Below are positions 45,501 to 60,500 of a DNA stretch of 64,000 nt, one piece after another; the first letter of the stretch is position 1; every line of letters starts with the position of its first letter. The position numbers and the translations under genes are program-made. This DNA comes from Tetracentron sinense (Eukaryota > Streptophyta > Magnoliopsida > Trochodendrales > Trochodendraceae), in contig CM026551.1 in assembly GCA_015143295.1 (NCBI GenBank), positions 14,123,827-14,187,826 of the forward strand. The letters are read 5' to 3'. The notes beneath the pieces are model-generated. The model ran no database searches, was not told the DNA's origin, and was given only the letters and a program-made list of their open reading frames with translations.

Positions 45501-48500
45501 AAGTTGCGGAATGCATTTACAAATGAGGGGCTTACACATTCATATAAACATCACATGAATATTCTAGATTTCTACAATTCCCCCCCCCCCCCCCCCCTCC
45601 CAATGTACCTAGATATTTCTATAAAATTTCTCGATAGAATATCCAAGAGATATTTATTTCTGATTGGTAAGAATATCCAATGGATATTCAGTGTTTAGAT
45701 ACATCCTACTTCTATATAATTTCAGGATATTCCAAAGTCTTCTGCTCTTTTTTACAAGCTTCTACAATAATCTAGATTTCACCAAATCTTCTTCTATATA
45801 CAATATAATATACAGGACATTAGTGACAGTTCAATGACTCTTAGTACTATATATAATACCCACCAAGTGTTCGCGAAAACGTTCAGGATAAGCATTCCAT
45901 GACACTCTCCCCCACCTAACTTGGCGACATCCTCGTCGCATTTTCTTCAAGGAACTTCCATATCTCCTTTCATCCCATAGTAGCTCACGTGGAGATTCCT
46001 CTATGTCACTTATTCAAATCTTCAATAATAGGCCTGAGACAGCTCGCGTGGCTGAAAAGGTATTGGACAGGGAGACTTTAATCCGAGACTGCTTTGATGT
46101 ACCACTCTAGATGTTTCAACCATGCGCTCGGGCATCTCTTGGTCCCTTCTTCTCGTTCGAGACAACAACTGGGTTTGGTTTTCATCCATCTATGAGCAGG
46201 GCCGGATCTATTGTTTTGACCAATGTTGAGTTATTCATTCACCGCCTAAATACGGGGGAATCGTGATCGATCCCACTTTCCTTCCATCCCATGCCAGCGT
46301 GATGACCCCCATCTATATCCAATAGTTAAAACCCACACCAGCAGCATCTCACCCATCATTATGAGTTCTTTCTAACCCTTTGGTAATAGGAAAGGATCTT
46401 TCGTACTTTTATGCCAACCCCTCATGTTCCCCCAAATGTTGGGGTCAATGCTTCACCCTTATTAAGTCAGCTTCCTTGTATTCCATTAGTCGTCTTCTCA
46501 TATTCACTCGTTTCCTCTACATTTTGTAGTCGTGTCGATGTTGGTGTGTATTGCTAATGGATTTCTTTTCTCCCTTTTGGAGAGTTCTAGGGCCAACAAC
46601 ATCTTCGTGCCAATTTTGGTCCCCCGTACCAATGGGACCAATGCATGGAGATCCCTCCTCCATGATGCACAAGGAGTTGACAAATGGTATAGGTACCACT
46701 TTTACCGTCCCCAAGAACTCCATCCCTAAAATGACTTGGTAGTCATTCATTCCAATGATGGAAGGTCCACATTTCCCTTCCAGTCAACAATGTGCAGCTC
46801 TACTCCCCAAGCTGCACCATGGATGGCTTTGGCTGATGAGTTGGCAGCTTTAAGCCACCCCTTCTCTTTAGGGGAAATTTGGCATCATTCATGGAGAACA
46901 ATTCTTTGTTCTGTTTCCAGAATCGTATTTGGCATCGTTCATTTCCGTAAAGTTTTATAAGATCATTCCGTTTCTATAGGTGTTTTTTCAAAACCAAAAA
47001 AAGGCATTCCGTGGAACGATGAGCATTGCATTAAAACCTCTCTTCAGTTACCAAAAAAAAGAAATCATGAAACTCTCACCTCTCCCACTCTTCCGACAGC
47101 AGCAATGACGGCAAGGTATTCCTTTCCCCTTTCTGTCGCTGCTTTCTCTATCCACCCTTGCTCTGCCCCCTCAATTAGGGCTGTCAATCTGGCCCTTTGA
47201 TGAGGGGGGCCGACCCTACCCGACCCTAAAATAGAGGGCTTTTTTTTTCTTTAAAAGGCCCTAGGGCCGAGCCTAGCCCAATTTTCGAAGGCCCTCTTAC
47301 TAAAGGGCCAGGTTTGGTAAGAACACGGCTTGGCCCGGCCCTGCCCTGCCCGACCCTCCATTCTATATGTTATACCATATATAATATAATAATTTAAGGG
47401 ATTAAGCCTTGATTACAATGTGTATATATAATACTTTAGTGTAAGTATATTTCTAAAATCTTTCTAATATAAGTAACTTGTAATATATTTTTTTTAATCT
47501 AATAGAGGATAAGATTTGTTGTGTGTATGTGTAACAAACTAATAGTGTAGTCTCTTTCTAGAATATTTTAACGTCACCACTTGTAAGTTGTAAAGTTTTT
47601 TTTTAATATAAAAGTACTAATACTAACAATTTAACGGTAATAATAGGGGAGCGTATTAATACTAACAATCTAACAGTACTAAAACTCCATCATATTGCTC
47701 TTTGAGTTGTGCATTGTTGGTCACAAGTCCGAATAAAGGAGGAGGGTTGTATATCAAGTTGACAATCAATGTAGAAAATATCGCTAAAATATGATATAGT
47801 TTTTTTATTCTTTAGGCCCTGGCCCGAACCTGACTCTTGAGGGTAGGGCTTGAGCCTAGCCAATTCAGGCCCTTCAAGGGCAAAGGCTTTACCCCAATGA
47901 ATGAGGGTCGGGCCCGGTAAGACCTAAGCACTGCTCTAGCTCGGCCCTTTGACAGCCCTACCCTCAATCAAGCTAGTCCCCTCTCCCTCTATGCAACTCC
48001 CTATCTCGAGCAGCCCCCTTTCTCCCTCTCTACAATCTCTCTTTGGTGTCAAAGATTCCAAGTCAAACCCTAGATCTTCGAAGGCTGAGGCCTGGAATCT
48101 TTGCCGTAAATTTCTCCCACGGCTGTTATTGTATGCCTTTGTAATGTTTTCCGCCAATTTTTGTTCAAAACCCATTGTTGTCGGTCATTCTAGTTTCTTT
48201 GCCCAAGGGAGAAATATCTTTAATGGTGGTCGACGGGAGTTGAAGCTCAATTAGGAACGGGAATTGATGATTTCTAGCGTCATCAAATCGAAAATTTGAG
48301 GTTTAGTTTCTACTTTAAAATAATCATTTCGAGTATCATAGAAAGGGATCGAATTGGGCAGGAACTTGGAGAAATCATTGTCATCTTGTTCATTCAAGTT
48401 CAAGTAATCAGTGGATTGTAATTTCGGGCTTGGGAACCTATGATTTAGACGTTGATGACTGAAAAGCAATTTCGGGGCTTGGAAACCCTAGTTATATATG

Positions 48501-51500
48501 TAGAAATTTGACACTCGCAGTGTCTTCACCAGCTTCTAGAAAATTCGATGTTTGTAATTTGTTGCGGCTAGTGTTGACTTATATCGCCATAACTTGTTCA
48601 TCCACACTCTCCAACATTGTGTCCCTTGAGCAGCTGAGCCTATTAGAGTTATCACGGCCCTAGTTCTTTCCCATTAACTTAGAAGTTAGATCATGTGGCA
48701 CTCAATCCTACGACCCCATGTGAATGAGTAAGCCTAATTCCCAAGAGTTCCCTAAGCAACTTGAGCACAAAAGAGTGAAGAAAGCACAAGGGAACACTAA
48801 GGAGCTTTCAAAGAAGAACACTTTGTATTGCACCAAAGAATGCTTACAACTTGAGTGTGTTTAAAAATGACAGGCTTACCCCTTCATATAGTCATTTCAA
48901 GAATATTCTAGATTTCTAGAATATTCCCCCCTTATGTACCTAGATATTTTTATAAGGTTTCTCTATTGAATATCCCAGGGATATTCATAGTGTAGTCTAG
49001 ATACATCCTACTTCTATATAGTTCTCTATAATTTTGGCATAATCCAGAGTCTTCTACTCTCTTCTACAAGCTTCTAGAATTATTTAGATTTCTCTGGATT
49101 TTCTTCTATATACAATATATCATACTGGATCGTAGTTACGATTTAGCAACTCCCAATATATATAATGCCCACCAAGTGTTGGGAAAATGCCCAGGGTTAA
49201 GCAGTCCATGACATTCCATTAAATGCCAAACCAAGGAGAACCCCTCGAAAAGCGAGTCTAAATATCAAGAGTGTTTTCAAAAGAGCCTAAAATATATTTT
49301 GCACTATTTTAAATGTTTACAAACAGCATTCTGAGATTCCATGCATATGTGGTGCTCAATTTGCAACTTGTAATTCAGAGTCTGCAAAACGACCACAAAA
49401 TAGCAGTGGTGCAGATTTAGGGGGAAATTTTCATTATAATTTTGCGATACATTTTGCAATATTCAGCCATTCGCCATCCAACAAGACCCAAGGAACTTAG
49501 GGTGTACGAATTTCAAAAACATGGATGCTGAAAAAAAAATGAAAATAGAGAACTTTCAGTGACCAACTAAGACAGAGGGTGCTAGATTTCTCGTTATCCA
49601 AAAAAACAAAAAAGATGGTGCTAGATTATACACCAATCGTTTCGCATTAACACCAAGTGTAGTAGTCTAAAGAATCCCAACACGTCATTTAATCGTTTCA
49701 ACACCTCTAAACACATCCTTTGTTTCACTTATGAACCAAAAACTGCTTGAAAGAAATGAAATTATCCAGAATAAGAAGAAATGGTTACCCAGATTGAGTG
49801 AACTCCTGCATGACAGCCGCAGTTTCCCTTACAAGTTGCGTAACAGGTATTTGTTCCTAAGATCATGACATCATTATGAAGGTTAGAATGTCTGCAATAT
49901 AGAAGATATGGTAACTGTCATGCTAGCACTTTTTTAATTGTTTTCTTTGGTAGATAAGCTGGAAAATATAAAGAAATGAAAATAAATAAAATATGCAATC
50001 GAATTGCAAGCATATCGTCTTATCTGAAACTAAAATCGAAATACCTTAGTGCATCTCAGGGCCTTAACCATCATGGTTTAAAAACTCGCCGACACCGAAT
50101 ACGTCGGTTTCAGTTGCACCCAGGTCCTGAAACCGTGCCTTTACTTATGTTTTCCGAAAAAAATTACGACTCGCCCGAAACCGTTACGTATCGCCTGATA
50201 TGCAACGTTTTCGGCGTAGGACTCGTTCGACATTTTAATATTTAAAGGGATTCTGAAATCCCTAAACTCATTCCGAAAACGCCTCTTTCCTTCCTCTCTT
50301 ATTCTCTACTCATTCTTACCCCTTTTACCTAAAATCCTTTTATTTTTTTGCGGATTAAAAACTTGATTTGGGGTTTGAATCATCGATTTGAAGAAATCTA
50401 CATCAAGTTCTTCATTTCAGGAAAAACTCAATTTGAGAACTAAATCGGGTAAGTTTTCTCAATTTTTTTAGTTAGACCATGTTTATTTCAACCAAAACTA
50501 ACTAAATGCATGTGAGTTTCATAGATTTCACTTCTAATTTCATTATTTCTACATTTTCAACTTGATATTGGATTTAGAAATATGTTGTTACTCATTTACT
50601 GCATTGTTATTTTTTCCTATTTATTGTGATTTTTAGATTTTTTTCAAACAAAAAAGAAAAATAAAAAAACAGCCGAAACCGATACGAATCGTAGATGTAG
50701 ATCTACGGTGCTAAATACAAGTCACCATTTGAAAAGCTAGAAATAATGGCCAAACAGGCATTTACTACGCATTTATTACATACTTTCCAAACTATGAACA
50801 AAGGGGGCTTCCTTCATCTCTGATGGGACTACAATCTTCCAAGCAAGGGGAGTGATATACAACTCTAACGTGACAAAACCAAGGCAATTAGCAGACAAGA
50901 ATGAGCAATTATTAAAAGAACTACATGCCACTAAAGAAACAATAGAAGACCACGATAAAATGGAAAATAAGACTCATCGTGTGAAAGGCCTCACTGCAGT
51001 AAACACTAGGCGGTGAAAAGATTGATATCCTATACAACTTATTTATTTTATTTTAACAACTCTCAACTTCAACTGAATAAGGAAATAAGAACTAGCAATA
51101 GAGTTCCCAAATACAAGGACTGTCTATTTACACCAAATTTTGGCCAATCATCCATGTTTCCGCTCAACTAAAGAATGTGATCAGGAAACAGAAAGCAGCA
51201 AAGGGCCTCCCATCTTTCTAGAAGCAAACCAAAAAAAAATAGTCACCTTTCGCCTCTAATGGACTCGGAAAGCTAGATTAGGAAACCTAGCAGTACTATG
51301 CAAATTTATGTAGAAGAAAACGTGGAGGAAATATAAATTTAAAAATGAAATGAGCTCTAGAAAAAAATTTATGAGGAAGAGTGACAGAAAAGGAAAGGGG
51401 AGATAGCATAAAAAACTTTCCAAACTCTGACTAAATTCTGAACTCTCCTGCAATATAGTTGGAGATAAGAAGGAAACAAAAGCTTTATATTTACATGAAA

Positions 51501-54500
51501 CATTAGGTACTAGCAAGAAATTGAATATTTATTTTCTCACAAAAATGTCCAAAAAAATATACTTTCATTTGATTCAGATGTTTGTAATTTTATCAAAAAA
51601 ACATTTCCATTTCTCAATGAAAATATTCATTTCCATTTTCTGATTTAAATACAAGTTCTTCTCCATTTTCCAATTCAAATACATATTCTTCAATTTTTCT
51701 TTACTTGAACTTTTTCCTAGAGTTTTGAAGTAAAATCCAAGAAAAGAGATTCCAACTAATCACTTCCAAACTTTTGAAATCGTATGATATCATAAAACCT
51801 AGTGGCACTTATGTTTAAGAGATCTTGAAGAGAATTTATCTACTGAAACTAAATTCTACCACTAGATTCACAAACAATAGTTAAATCACAGATTAGTGAC
51901 GTCTTAAGAAGTATTAAATTAACTTTTACAAAAAAATCATAACAGGTAAGAGAAAAATGAAGATATGCATAGGAAGTAAAATTGTACTTTGTATAATCGG
52001 TGATACTGTTCTGCTTGCTTCCTACTTTTCCGAACCAAAACTCGAGAATCAGGACCCATCCCACTGCGTGAGAGAAGTCAATAATAACATTAAAAAATTG
52101 ATATTTCAAAGAATTAGAAATGGAATGCAAGATGGGAAAGAACAATAACCATGAGGATAAATACTGCGCAAAACAGGATGAAGTTGTGTATGTGATGGAT
52201 ACAAAAAAAGCTCCATGTCACCATATAGAAAGAAATACACATCTATCAAAACTCATCAGATATACCTCATAATAAATAAAAAAACTGATCAAGTGATTGC
52301 TTTCTTCAATGTGACAAGACAACTTAGACATGGATCACACCTAATGTAGTATTTAGTCAGTCAAGCATTCACCTCTTATGGTTCAGAGTTTCATTTAGGC
52401 AGCAAGACAGACTTCTTTTCTCCCTTATTTCATTTTCATCCCACATAACAAGTAGACTCCAGATTAATATAAAGGATCAACACATCGGAATAGAGGATAA
52501 AAACAAAGTGTTCCCCCTAGCTTAGGCCATAGAAGTAGTAGCATGCAAGCAAGGTCCGCGAAGTAGGACCCACATTTCAATGGGTCCCATCAAGGAAATC
52601 TACAAGCATAATCAGTTGAAATGAGTGAAATCATCCGATATATTCTATCTGTTGGATTATTCAGCAAAAATCCCCACTTTGAAGCTAATGAGCTTACAGA
52701 ACTCCTTTTTGACATTCAATATCGCTTTCCAAAACCTGAGTAGAACTATCCAATAATGTGGCATCCCTTGTGGAGCTTCTAAGCATTTATATATAGAATG
52801 TGTGCCCAAACAAGCATCTCTAATTGCAAGCCTCCAAGGCAGTCTTTCAAATTTCAACGAAATTTAAAATATGTGATTCCTGTTTCCGTTTCAATTGATT
52901 TTAATTTTCAACATTTCAAATTTTTGACCAATTTCTGTCAACATTTCCATTATTTGGACAAAATTTAAAGATTTTTTCTCAATTTTAACCATGACAAAAA
53001 ATTATGCCAAAAGCAAGATTTAAAACCTTGTTGCAAGGGCCAGCCGAACTCCCCGAGTGAAAATTGATTGAGATGGTTTGGAAAAAAAATTGAGAAAATT
53101 TGGATATGTTTGACGAAGAATGTGACAACACTTGTGAGAAAGACCACATTCATGAAAGTTGAAGGCTATAAAAGTAAGGGAAAGGCTGAAAAGGACATGG
53201 ATGGAAATGATAGGAAAATTTTGGTAAAGCACGCTCAATCAAATATATGGCTCCAGAATTAATAAGACTTAAATGGTGGAACAGAATTCTTGTTGCTAAC
53301 TCCAAATCAGGGTTACCTAGTTCGATGTGTACTAGAGTGAACCGCGAACTGGTTCGTGAAATTGAGCAAACCACGTGTTGTTCCAAACAGTCTTGGTTCA
53401 CTGAATTTTGTTTTCAAGTTCACTGATTTTTTTCTTTAGGATTGGTGAATTTATAGTTTGGGTTTGACAAATTTTTCTTTTCAGTTTGCGAACCGCTAAT
53501 AAAAACACATTTTTGTGGTTTTTCAAAATAAGTACTTATAATATATTTATTTACATGCTTAAAATATATATTTACATGCTTAAATAAGCGAACCAAGATA
53601 GTGAACTAAATTAAAGAACCTAAGCGAACCGAGAAACGAATTGTCTCATCCTATCCCCATAGTTACCAAGTACGGATACGTGTACAGGTATAATACGACA
53701 ATAATCCGTTCGGGAAGTACGGGTGTTATACGGCAAAAGAACAGGAAAATTAAATAATAATTAATAATTATAAATAAATAAAAATCATGATATTAACTAA
53801 TAAAGATCATATAATACGGAATATACATTTAACACGGTAAAAGTATGGTAAAAATATGCATATTGTACGTGTTTAATACGTAATTCGTGTATTAAACGAG
53901 TATTATACGACGATACGGGTATTAAAATATAATTCGTAATACAACAAAAGTACGGAATTTTAAACAACGACCTCCCCTAAAAGTATTATTCGAATACTAT
54001 GCAGGTATAAAACAGATGTTTGGTAACTATGCCTATCCCTGTTGAACCAGTTTCACTCTAGAGTAGCAAACTGCAAACCCAAATTCGAACCAAGTGAACC
54101 GACAAACCAAGTAACATTGCTCCAAATAGTTTGGACAAGACACTGACAAAGAGGACATTGGGGACAATATATTAACATTTTCCTAATGTTATTTAGTCTT
54201 TCTTTTTGTAAGTTGATGTTTACAAAACAAAGACATTTTTAAATTATATTTACATTGTTTTTATTTTTTTATGAAAATTATTCTAGGTACATACCCTTGA
54301 TATTTTTTATATGTATCATTTGAATGATGATATGGGGCCAGGCTCAAGGAAAACACCTTGAGGCTTAAAACCTATGAGGCTAACACCTCAAATTGTGAGG
54401 CCCACTTTTATGGCTGAGGAATGTGCCTCATACATTAATCAAAAATAGGGCTCAAACCATAAAATTAATACTTTAATATTAAATTATAAGGTGTGTGCCT

Positions 54501-57500
54501 CATAAACTCTTATCGATAAAAAAACAATAAATTGTTTTCTTTTTTCATTTTGTTATTAGTCTAAATTAACACTTAACCAACATATTTAAGCTTTTGCAAA
54601 TCGTGTTGCGTATATTTCACTCTAATTTTCATAGTAGACATTGCAAAGATTTGGAGTCATTGTCTTAATATATGTAGTTGGCGCCTAGTCTATAATTGTT
54701 TGTTGGAACCCAAAATCAACCATGTGATTGACATAATCCCTTTTTCAATATATATAAGAACACAAAAGGTAAATCTAAATTTTAGGTTTTCTTGCCTCTT
54801 GAATTTAATTTTTATGGCTAAATAATTTACATAGTATTACATTATACATATGTGAGTGCATACACACATATATTTATTTATATATTACATTTAATTATTT
54901 TTTTATTATTATTTTGCAAAATTTTATTTGTTTGTTAAAATGAGGTAGCATAAGTCTTTCTTATGAGGCTTAAAAACCTCCCGCCTCCAGGATTACACCT
55001 CACACATCTTGAGGTCCTAACTCCACGCCCTATGACTTCGCTTTTTAAAAAATTAATGGGGCCATATTGACGATAAACGTCATTATCGAATATTGAGGAG
55101 TCTTGGTACACCCCTTGATATGGATACTTTGAGGTTTAAACTTGTAGAGCCCCGGATCTCACAATCACTGTTCATGTGAATAGTGTTGTGAATACAGTTT
55201 TTCAAGGCCTAAAGCCTTAATGTAATTGTGGTTTCATATTTTAAAAAAAAATGAGGTATTTTGAATGAATTAAAGTATGTATAGAAATTATTTAGGGGTG
55301 TTTGGGATGGAGGAACAAGAGTATAGATACTCTTAAGTGTAAAAAAAAAAAAAGTGATTGTTTTCACATACCCTCAACTTTAGGGAACCCTAGTTTGGTG
55401 ACCGTTGATCGGAATCAAATGATTCTTCAGCCATTAGAAAGATATTGAAACTCTCTTCGATGTTCATGTTTCACACTTTTCCAGATTTTGACTCGAAGTT
55501 AGCTTAAATGTTGGTTTTTCGAAGACTGGTCTGCTGTAATTTGTCTCTGGAACAATCAACTTTAGGGTCAATTTAGACCATGAATAATTCAGAAGTAAGA
55601 TTTGTCCATTAGACGTAAATTTGATCCCCCTTGAATGACGAGTCCAACGCAAGTTGAATGTACCAGCTCATCGACGAGTCTAATCGGGGGCCAACAACTC
55701 GTCGACGAATTGCCCCAAAAACGCCCAAAACAGGGTCACCGACCTTGGAGATATTTTTTAAGGGCTTTTAAAGGTTTTGACAACCTTTGGCCTATAAATA
55801 AAACTCAAATTTGTGGGTTTGAGTTTACCAAACCCAAAGAATCATTTTGGAAAGAGAATTGAAAGAGAAGAAAAGAAAGCTCAAGTCTTGCTTGGGTGCT
55901 CTGTTTTGGTTCGTGGGTTCGAATTTTCAACCAAAGAGAAGCCTAAACTTCACTTCTCAACCAATCTAAAGCACCTAGATCAAAGGGCTTTGATCTAGAA
56001 AAGGTAGATACTTTCTTCGAGCTTTTAATTTCATACTTCCCAATTGAAAAACCATGATGAAAACTTATATATTTTGAGGTGATGTGTTGATGCTTTAAAC
56101 CAAAGAATAAAAAGTGGTTATGTGATGAATTCAAGTTTATGACGTGTATTTGATTTCGAAATGAACTGAAATGATGAAATGAAATAAAATAGAAAAGCAT
56201 GAGTTAATGGTTAAGTGTTTTCAATTGTCTATATGTTATTCACAATTGCCACATGAACACGGAAGTGCATGATTCGAGTTTTGTATATGCATATGGACCT
56301 GAAAAGTGAAAGTAGAAGTATTGAACAAATTAAGATGTTATTGGGATGAGGTTAATGGACTCTACTCCTTGAGGGTAGGCATTAATTCTCGATTCCAAGG
56401 AAATATAAAAAGTGCAATTGGAAGAATGATAGTGGTATCTTATCAGTTAGATAAGGCAGTATCATTTGATCCAAAGGAATGCATCTGGAAGGATGATAGT
56501 GGTATCTTATCAGTCAAATAAGGCAGTATCGTCTGGATCCAAAAGAATGATGTGCAAAGATACCAACGGGGAGGTTGGTTTTCGGATGTTAGTATGCTAT
56601 GACCAGGGACGGCTACTAGACATACCCAGTTATGTGATGCTAATGGACTCTACTCCTTGAGGATAGGCATTAGTAAAGCTCTCATAAAAGTTGTGCAAAT
56701 CAAGTGAAATGTTTTGAGTGCAAGTGTAAATGAAATGAAAAGAAGCTATGAGAATATGTTCTGAATGATAAGAAGCAAAGAAGTATATGTTCTGTAAAGT
56801 ACTCACGTGTATTTGAAAAGAGGTTTTTTGCATTTGTTTGCATGTGTATTTGATAAATTGTTCATATGAAAGCATGTGTGTGTTCTACATGTGATATGAC
56901 ATTACAATCTAGTGGTTGGTATACGCGGAATATTCAATACTCAGCCGAACTATTACTTCGGCAGGTCCATTCAATATTTGTGGCGATCTTCCTCAGGAGC
57001 TGTGGGTTGAGGAAGAATATGTTGAGGAGGAGCCGACTCCGGAGGGTCTTCAGGAGCAACAGAGGGTCTTTGCTAGGTGGCCCGATAATGAGTGATGAAA
57101 GCAAGAGATTTGCATATATACTTTTTGATGAGTGAGGAAGTTCACTCTTTACTTTAGTTTGTTTATAAACTTGGGCATACAGTATGTATAGAAGAACTAT
57201 TGTATTCTGCTTCCGCTATAGTATATCTGATGTGTTCTACAGGATGATTTGGTAATGAATTCACGACTCAAAAGTATCGTAACTCTTAAGGGGTATTTTG
57301 GGCCGTGACAAAACCATGCATAGAACTTATCAATTGAAATAATAACACTAAAATACTATATGAAACTGTTTATTTAGTATTTTTTTTTATTCAGTCAATA
57401 CAATTAAAGCCAACCATGAGCAGATATTTTCAAATGTTAAAACAGACTTGATAGAGTTCTCTTAAAGTCACCCCATTAAATCTTCCTAACATTGCTACTG

Positions 57501-60500
57501 CTAGTCAAAAACTAAATTTCTCCGTCACCTAAATGCATAAACAAGGGCTTCTTGCCTTCTTTTGGTGGAACCCGACGATTTCATAACTTCAGAGTGCAGA
57601 GAAAGATTTCATTACACAATAGACATGTAACTTATACAAAATCAATGTGAAACAACACCCCAGTTCTATGCATGATTTAAAAATTAAAGTATCCATATCA
57701 GGCTCAAATCTAAGCTTACTTTGCAAATTCTTTTACTTAACTTGGTTTATCATTTCAGCGGCTCAGTCCTAGTACTAAGGCATTATATTTATATACATAA
57801 TCACATTTCTTTCACATTAAAGCTAAACATGCAATCTTCCTGATAAAGGTTACATAAATTTTGTAAACAAACTGAAGTTATAAGAAAATAAATTGGGTGC
57901 CTAGAGTCAAGGCCCCTCTTTCGCTTTATTGACAGTGCACTCTTCTATTATTCCTTTGAATTGGGGCCCACTTTGAAAATTATTAATATCAGACATGAGT
58001 AAGACCCATCCATGAGGAGCCTATACTTGAGAGGCCATAGCATGCAGAGGTGTTCTCACCAGAAAACTACGAGAAATCGAAAATGCATTGATAGCCAAAT
58101 TCAGAGGTCTGATTATTGTAATTATTATTGGCTCAATGTCAGATGCAATATGGAACCTACTGTGTAATATAAGCAATAAAAATTAACCTTCCTAAATACC
58201 AACAGAAGCACAAAAGACAACCTGTATACAACTCCAATGTTTGGTGTCAAAAGCTGAATCTTTTGAACCTGCAATTAAAGAATTTCAAATTTTACAAACA
58301 GCCCATATTATGTGGTCTGAACTGAAATAGTAGAAGGAAAAAAGATAAAAACAGGATGCTTCTGGAAGTTACTCCTACTTAGTCAAAGATGGAAACGATG
58401 AGTGTGTAATGCAAGGAGATGTTTGAAATGGAACAAATGAACTTCGCAAGGAACTTGAAATGCTTAGCTAGTTAGCTCTGAAAAAACCAGAAATTTCTGT
58501 TTCACTCCATTCTCTTATCAAATGAGATGAAGAAATTTACCCATAAACGGAAAACATTATATCAAAATACAATTGTAAAATTCAGGCCAGATTCATAAGT
58601 AGGTAAACTACAGGCATTTCATGCAGAAGCTATGCAGCTAAAGTGGTTTTCATCAGCTAAGATTTTTCATGCAAAACGTGGTAAAACTATCAAAACTCAT
58701 CTATGAGCCATATACATGAGCATCATTATCATAGTTGTATAATTGTGCACACACTACACATAAAGAATACTATACTCATGCCCATAGTCCAAATGCACCA
58801 GCCAAAGTTCTTTCAAGAACTTCATAGGCAAATGCATCAAGTTTGTCACATCTAGTAGAAATCAGATGCAGTTTCCTGTAATTAGGAGCAAGCAGAAACT
58901 TGAAGAAAGGATAGTGTAGTGTATATTGAGTTGAGACTTCAAATTTATGGGTATGGGAGAAATAAATAAGTCTAAGGAACTATTGGTGATCCATTAAATA
59001 CTATAAAGCATGGTTCAAAAACCTGAAAACTCGACTCGAAAGTTAGACGGGTCGAGTAACTTGGAAAACTCGAAAAAAATTGACTTGGGCAATTACCAAT
59101 TTCTTAGCATTTTATCCAAGATTGAACCACAAATAACTTGAAAAATTGATTAAAAGAACCCAAAGTAGGCTGATTTTGCAACCTCAAACCTAAAAATCAG
59201 ATTTAACAGAACTCATAGTAGGTTAGCTTTGCAACTCCCAAAAAATATGATGCAAAAAAAGTGTAGTGTTTAAGTTTATGTTTTCAAAAAATATGAAAAT
59301 GATTAAAACACCATTTTGTGGCTCGATAGTCTAGCAAGTCAAAAAACTCAGCTCGACCGAGTCACCCGAATAACTTGCTAAATAGTGTCTCCTTCGAGTT
59401 TTGAGGCAACTCAACTAGAAACTCAATCGAGTCAAGAAACTTGGCTGAGTACGCAAGTGACTTGCTTGCTGAGTTTTAGAACTATGCTATAAAGTAACGA
59501 GCATAGAAAGAAAATGACAATTGCCCTACAAGAGGTTATTGTGAATCAATAAGGAAACAAACAAGAAAAACATTAATCATAGCTAGTGCTATGACTAAAA
59601 TAATAATGAAATAAAGAGGAAAAAATATCATAGATAGTGTTAAATGACAGAACATAGCCAGTACTAAATGCCAGAACTAGTAAACCTGTGCTCAAATAAA
59701 CTACTGAATAAACTATTTACTTACAGATGCTTCATCAACCAAGATGGATGGTAGTTTCTTCTCAGTTGCAATAACAACACCATTAGCAGCTGCAAATATC
59801 AGCCAAAAAACATATAAATGGCAATAATATATAAACTTCAAACACTAGATGATTTAGGAAGTCATAGTAAAATTAGCTGCATTTTTCTATCAGTAATCAG
59901 AGACATATTATATAAATCAAAGACGCAAGAAAGAATGTACATATTGATTTCACAAGAGAGTAAACTCAAACTAAGTGCGCATCAAAGCAAAACAAAGCAA
60001 AAACAATACATAACAAAAAAGGCCTACCCAACCGTTACAATGAAATATGGAAAGAGTGCCCAACTAGTGCTACAATAACTTTCTAGTAAGCCAACCAAGT
60101 CCTCCACCTCCCTTTGAATGGAACACCAAAATAGTACTAGTTGCCTAACCCTCAGGCATAGAGGGGTTAAGTAGGTAGAGGAATTTAGAACACTTCCATG
60201 TTTCTTTCTTTCCACAAGACTCCACGCAATGGGCCTCCTAAAGACAAGACCAAATAACAGTTCAAGAGTCCTCCAAACTCACTATGAACCAACAAGTTAA
60301 GATGTACCAAAAAGAGGAAGGGAAGATCCAACACATCCCCAACCATGTAATAAAAATCGCCGAAACCAATATGAAACGGACGATACGTATAGGTATCGGT
60401 ATCCCCTTGTACAATATTTATACCGATACAAAACGAGCGATACGTATCTTTTACTAATTATGTATGTTTTAATCAAATGTATATGTATGTTTTTATTAAA

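Noticed and set aside
46876-47045. Second copy of the PIF-like element (ATTTGGCATCATTC at 46880)
   Set aside because: Only short shared words were seen and no second end or target duplication could be placed, so no feature was called.
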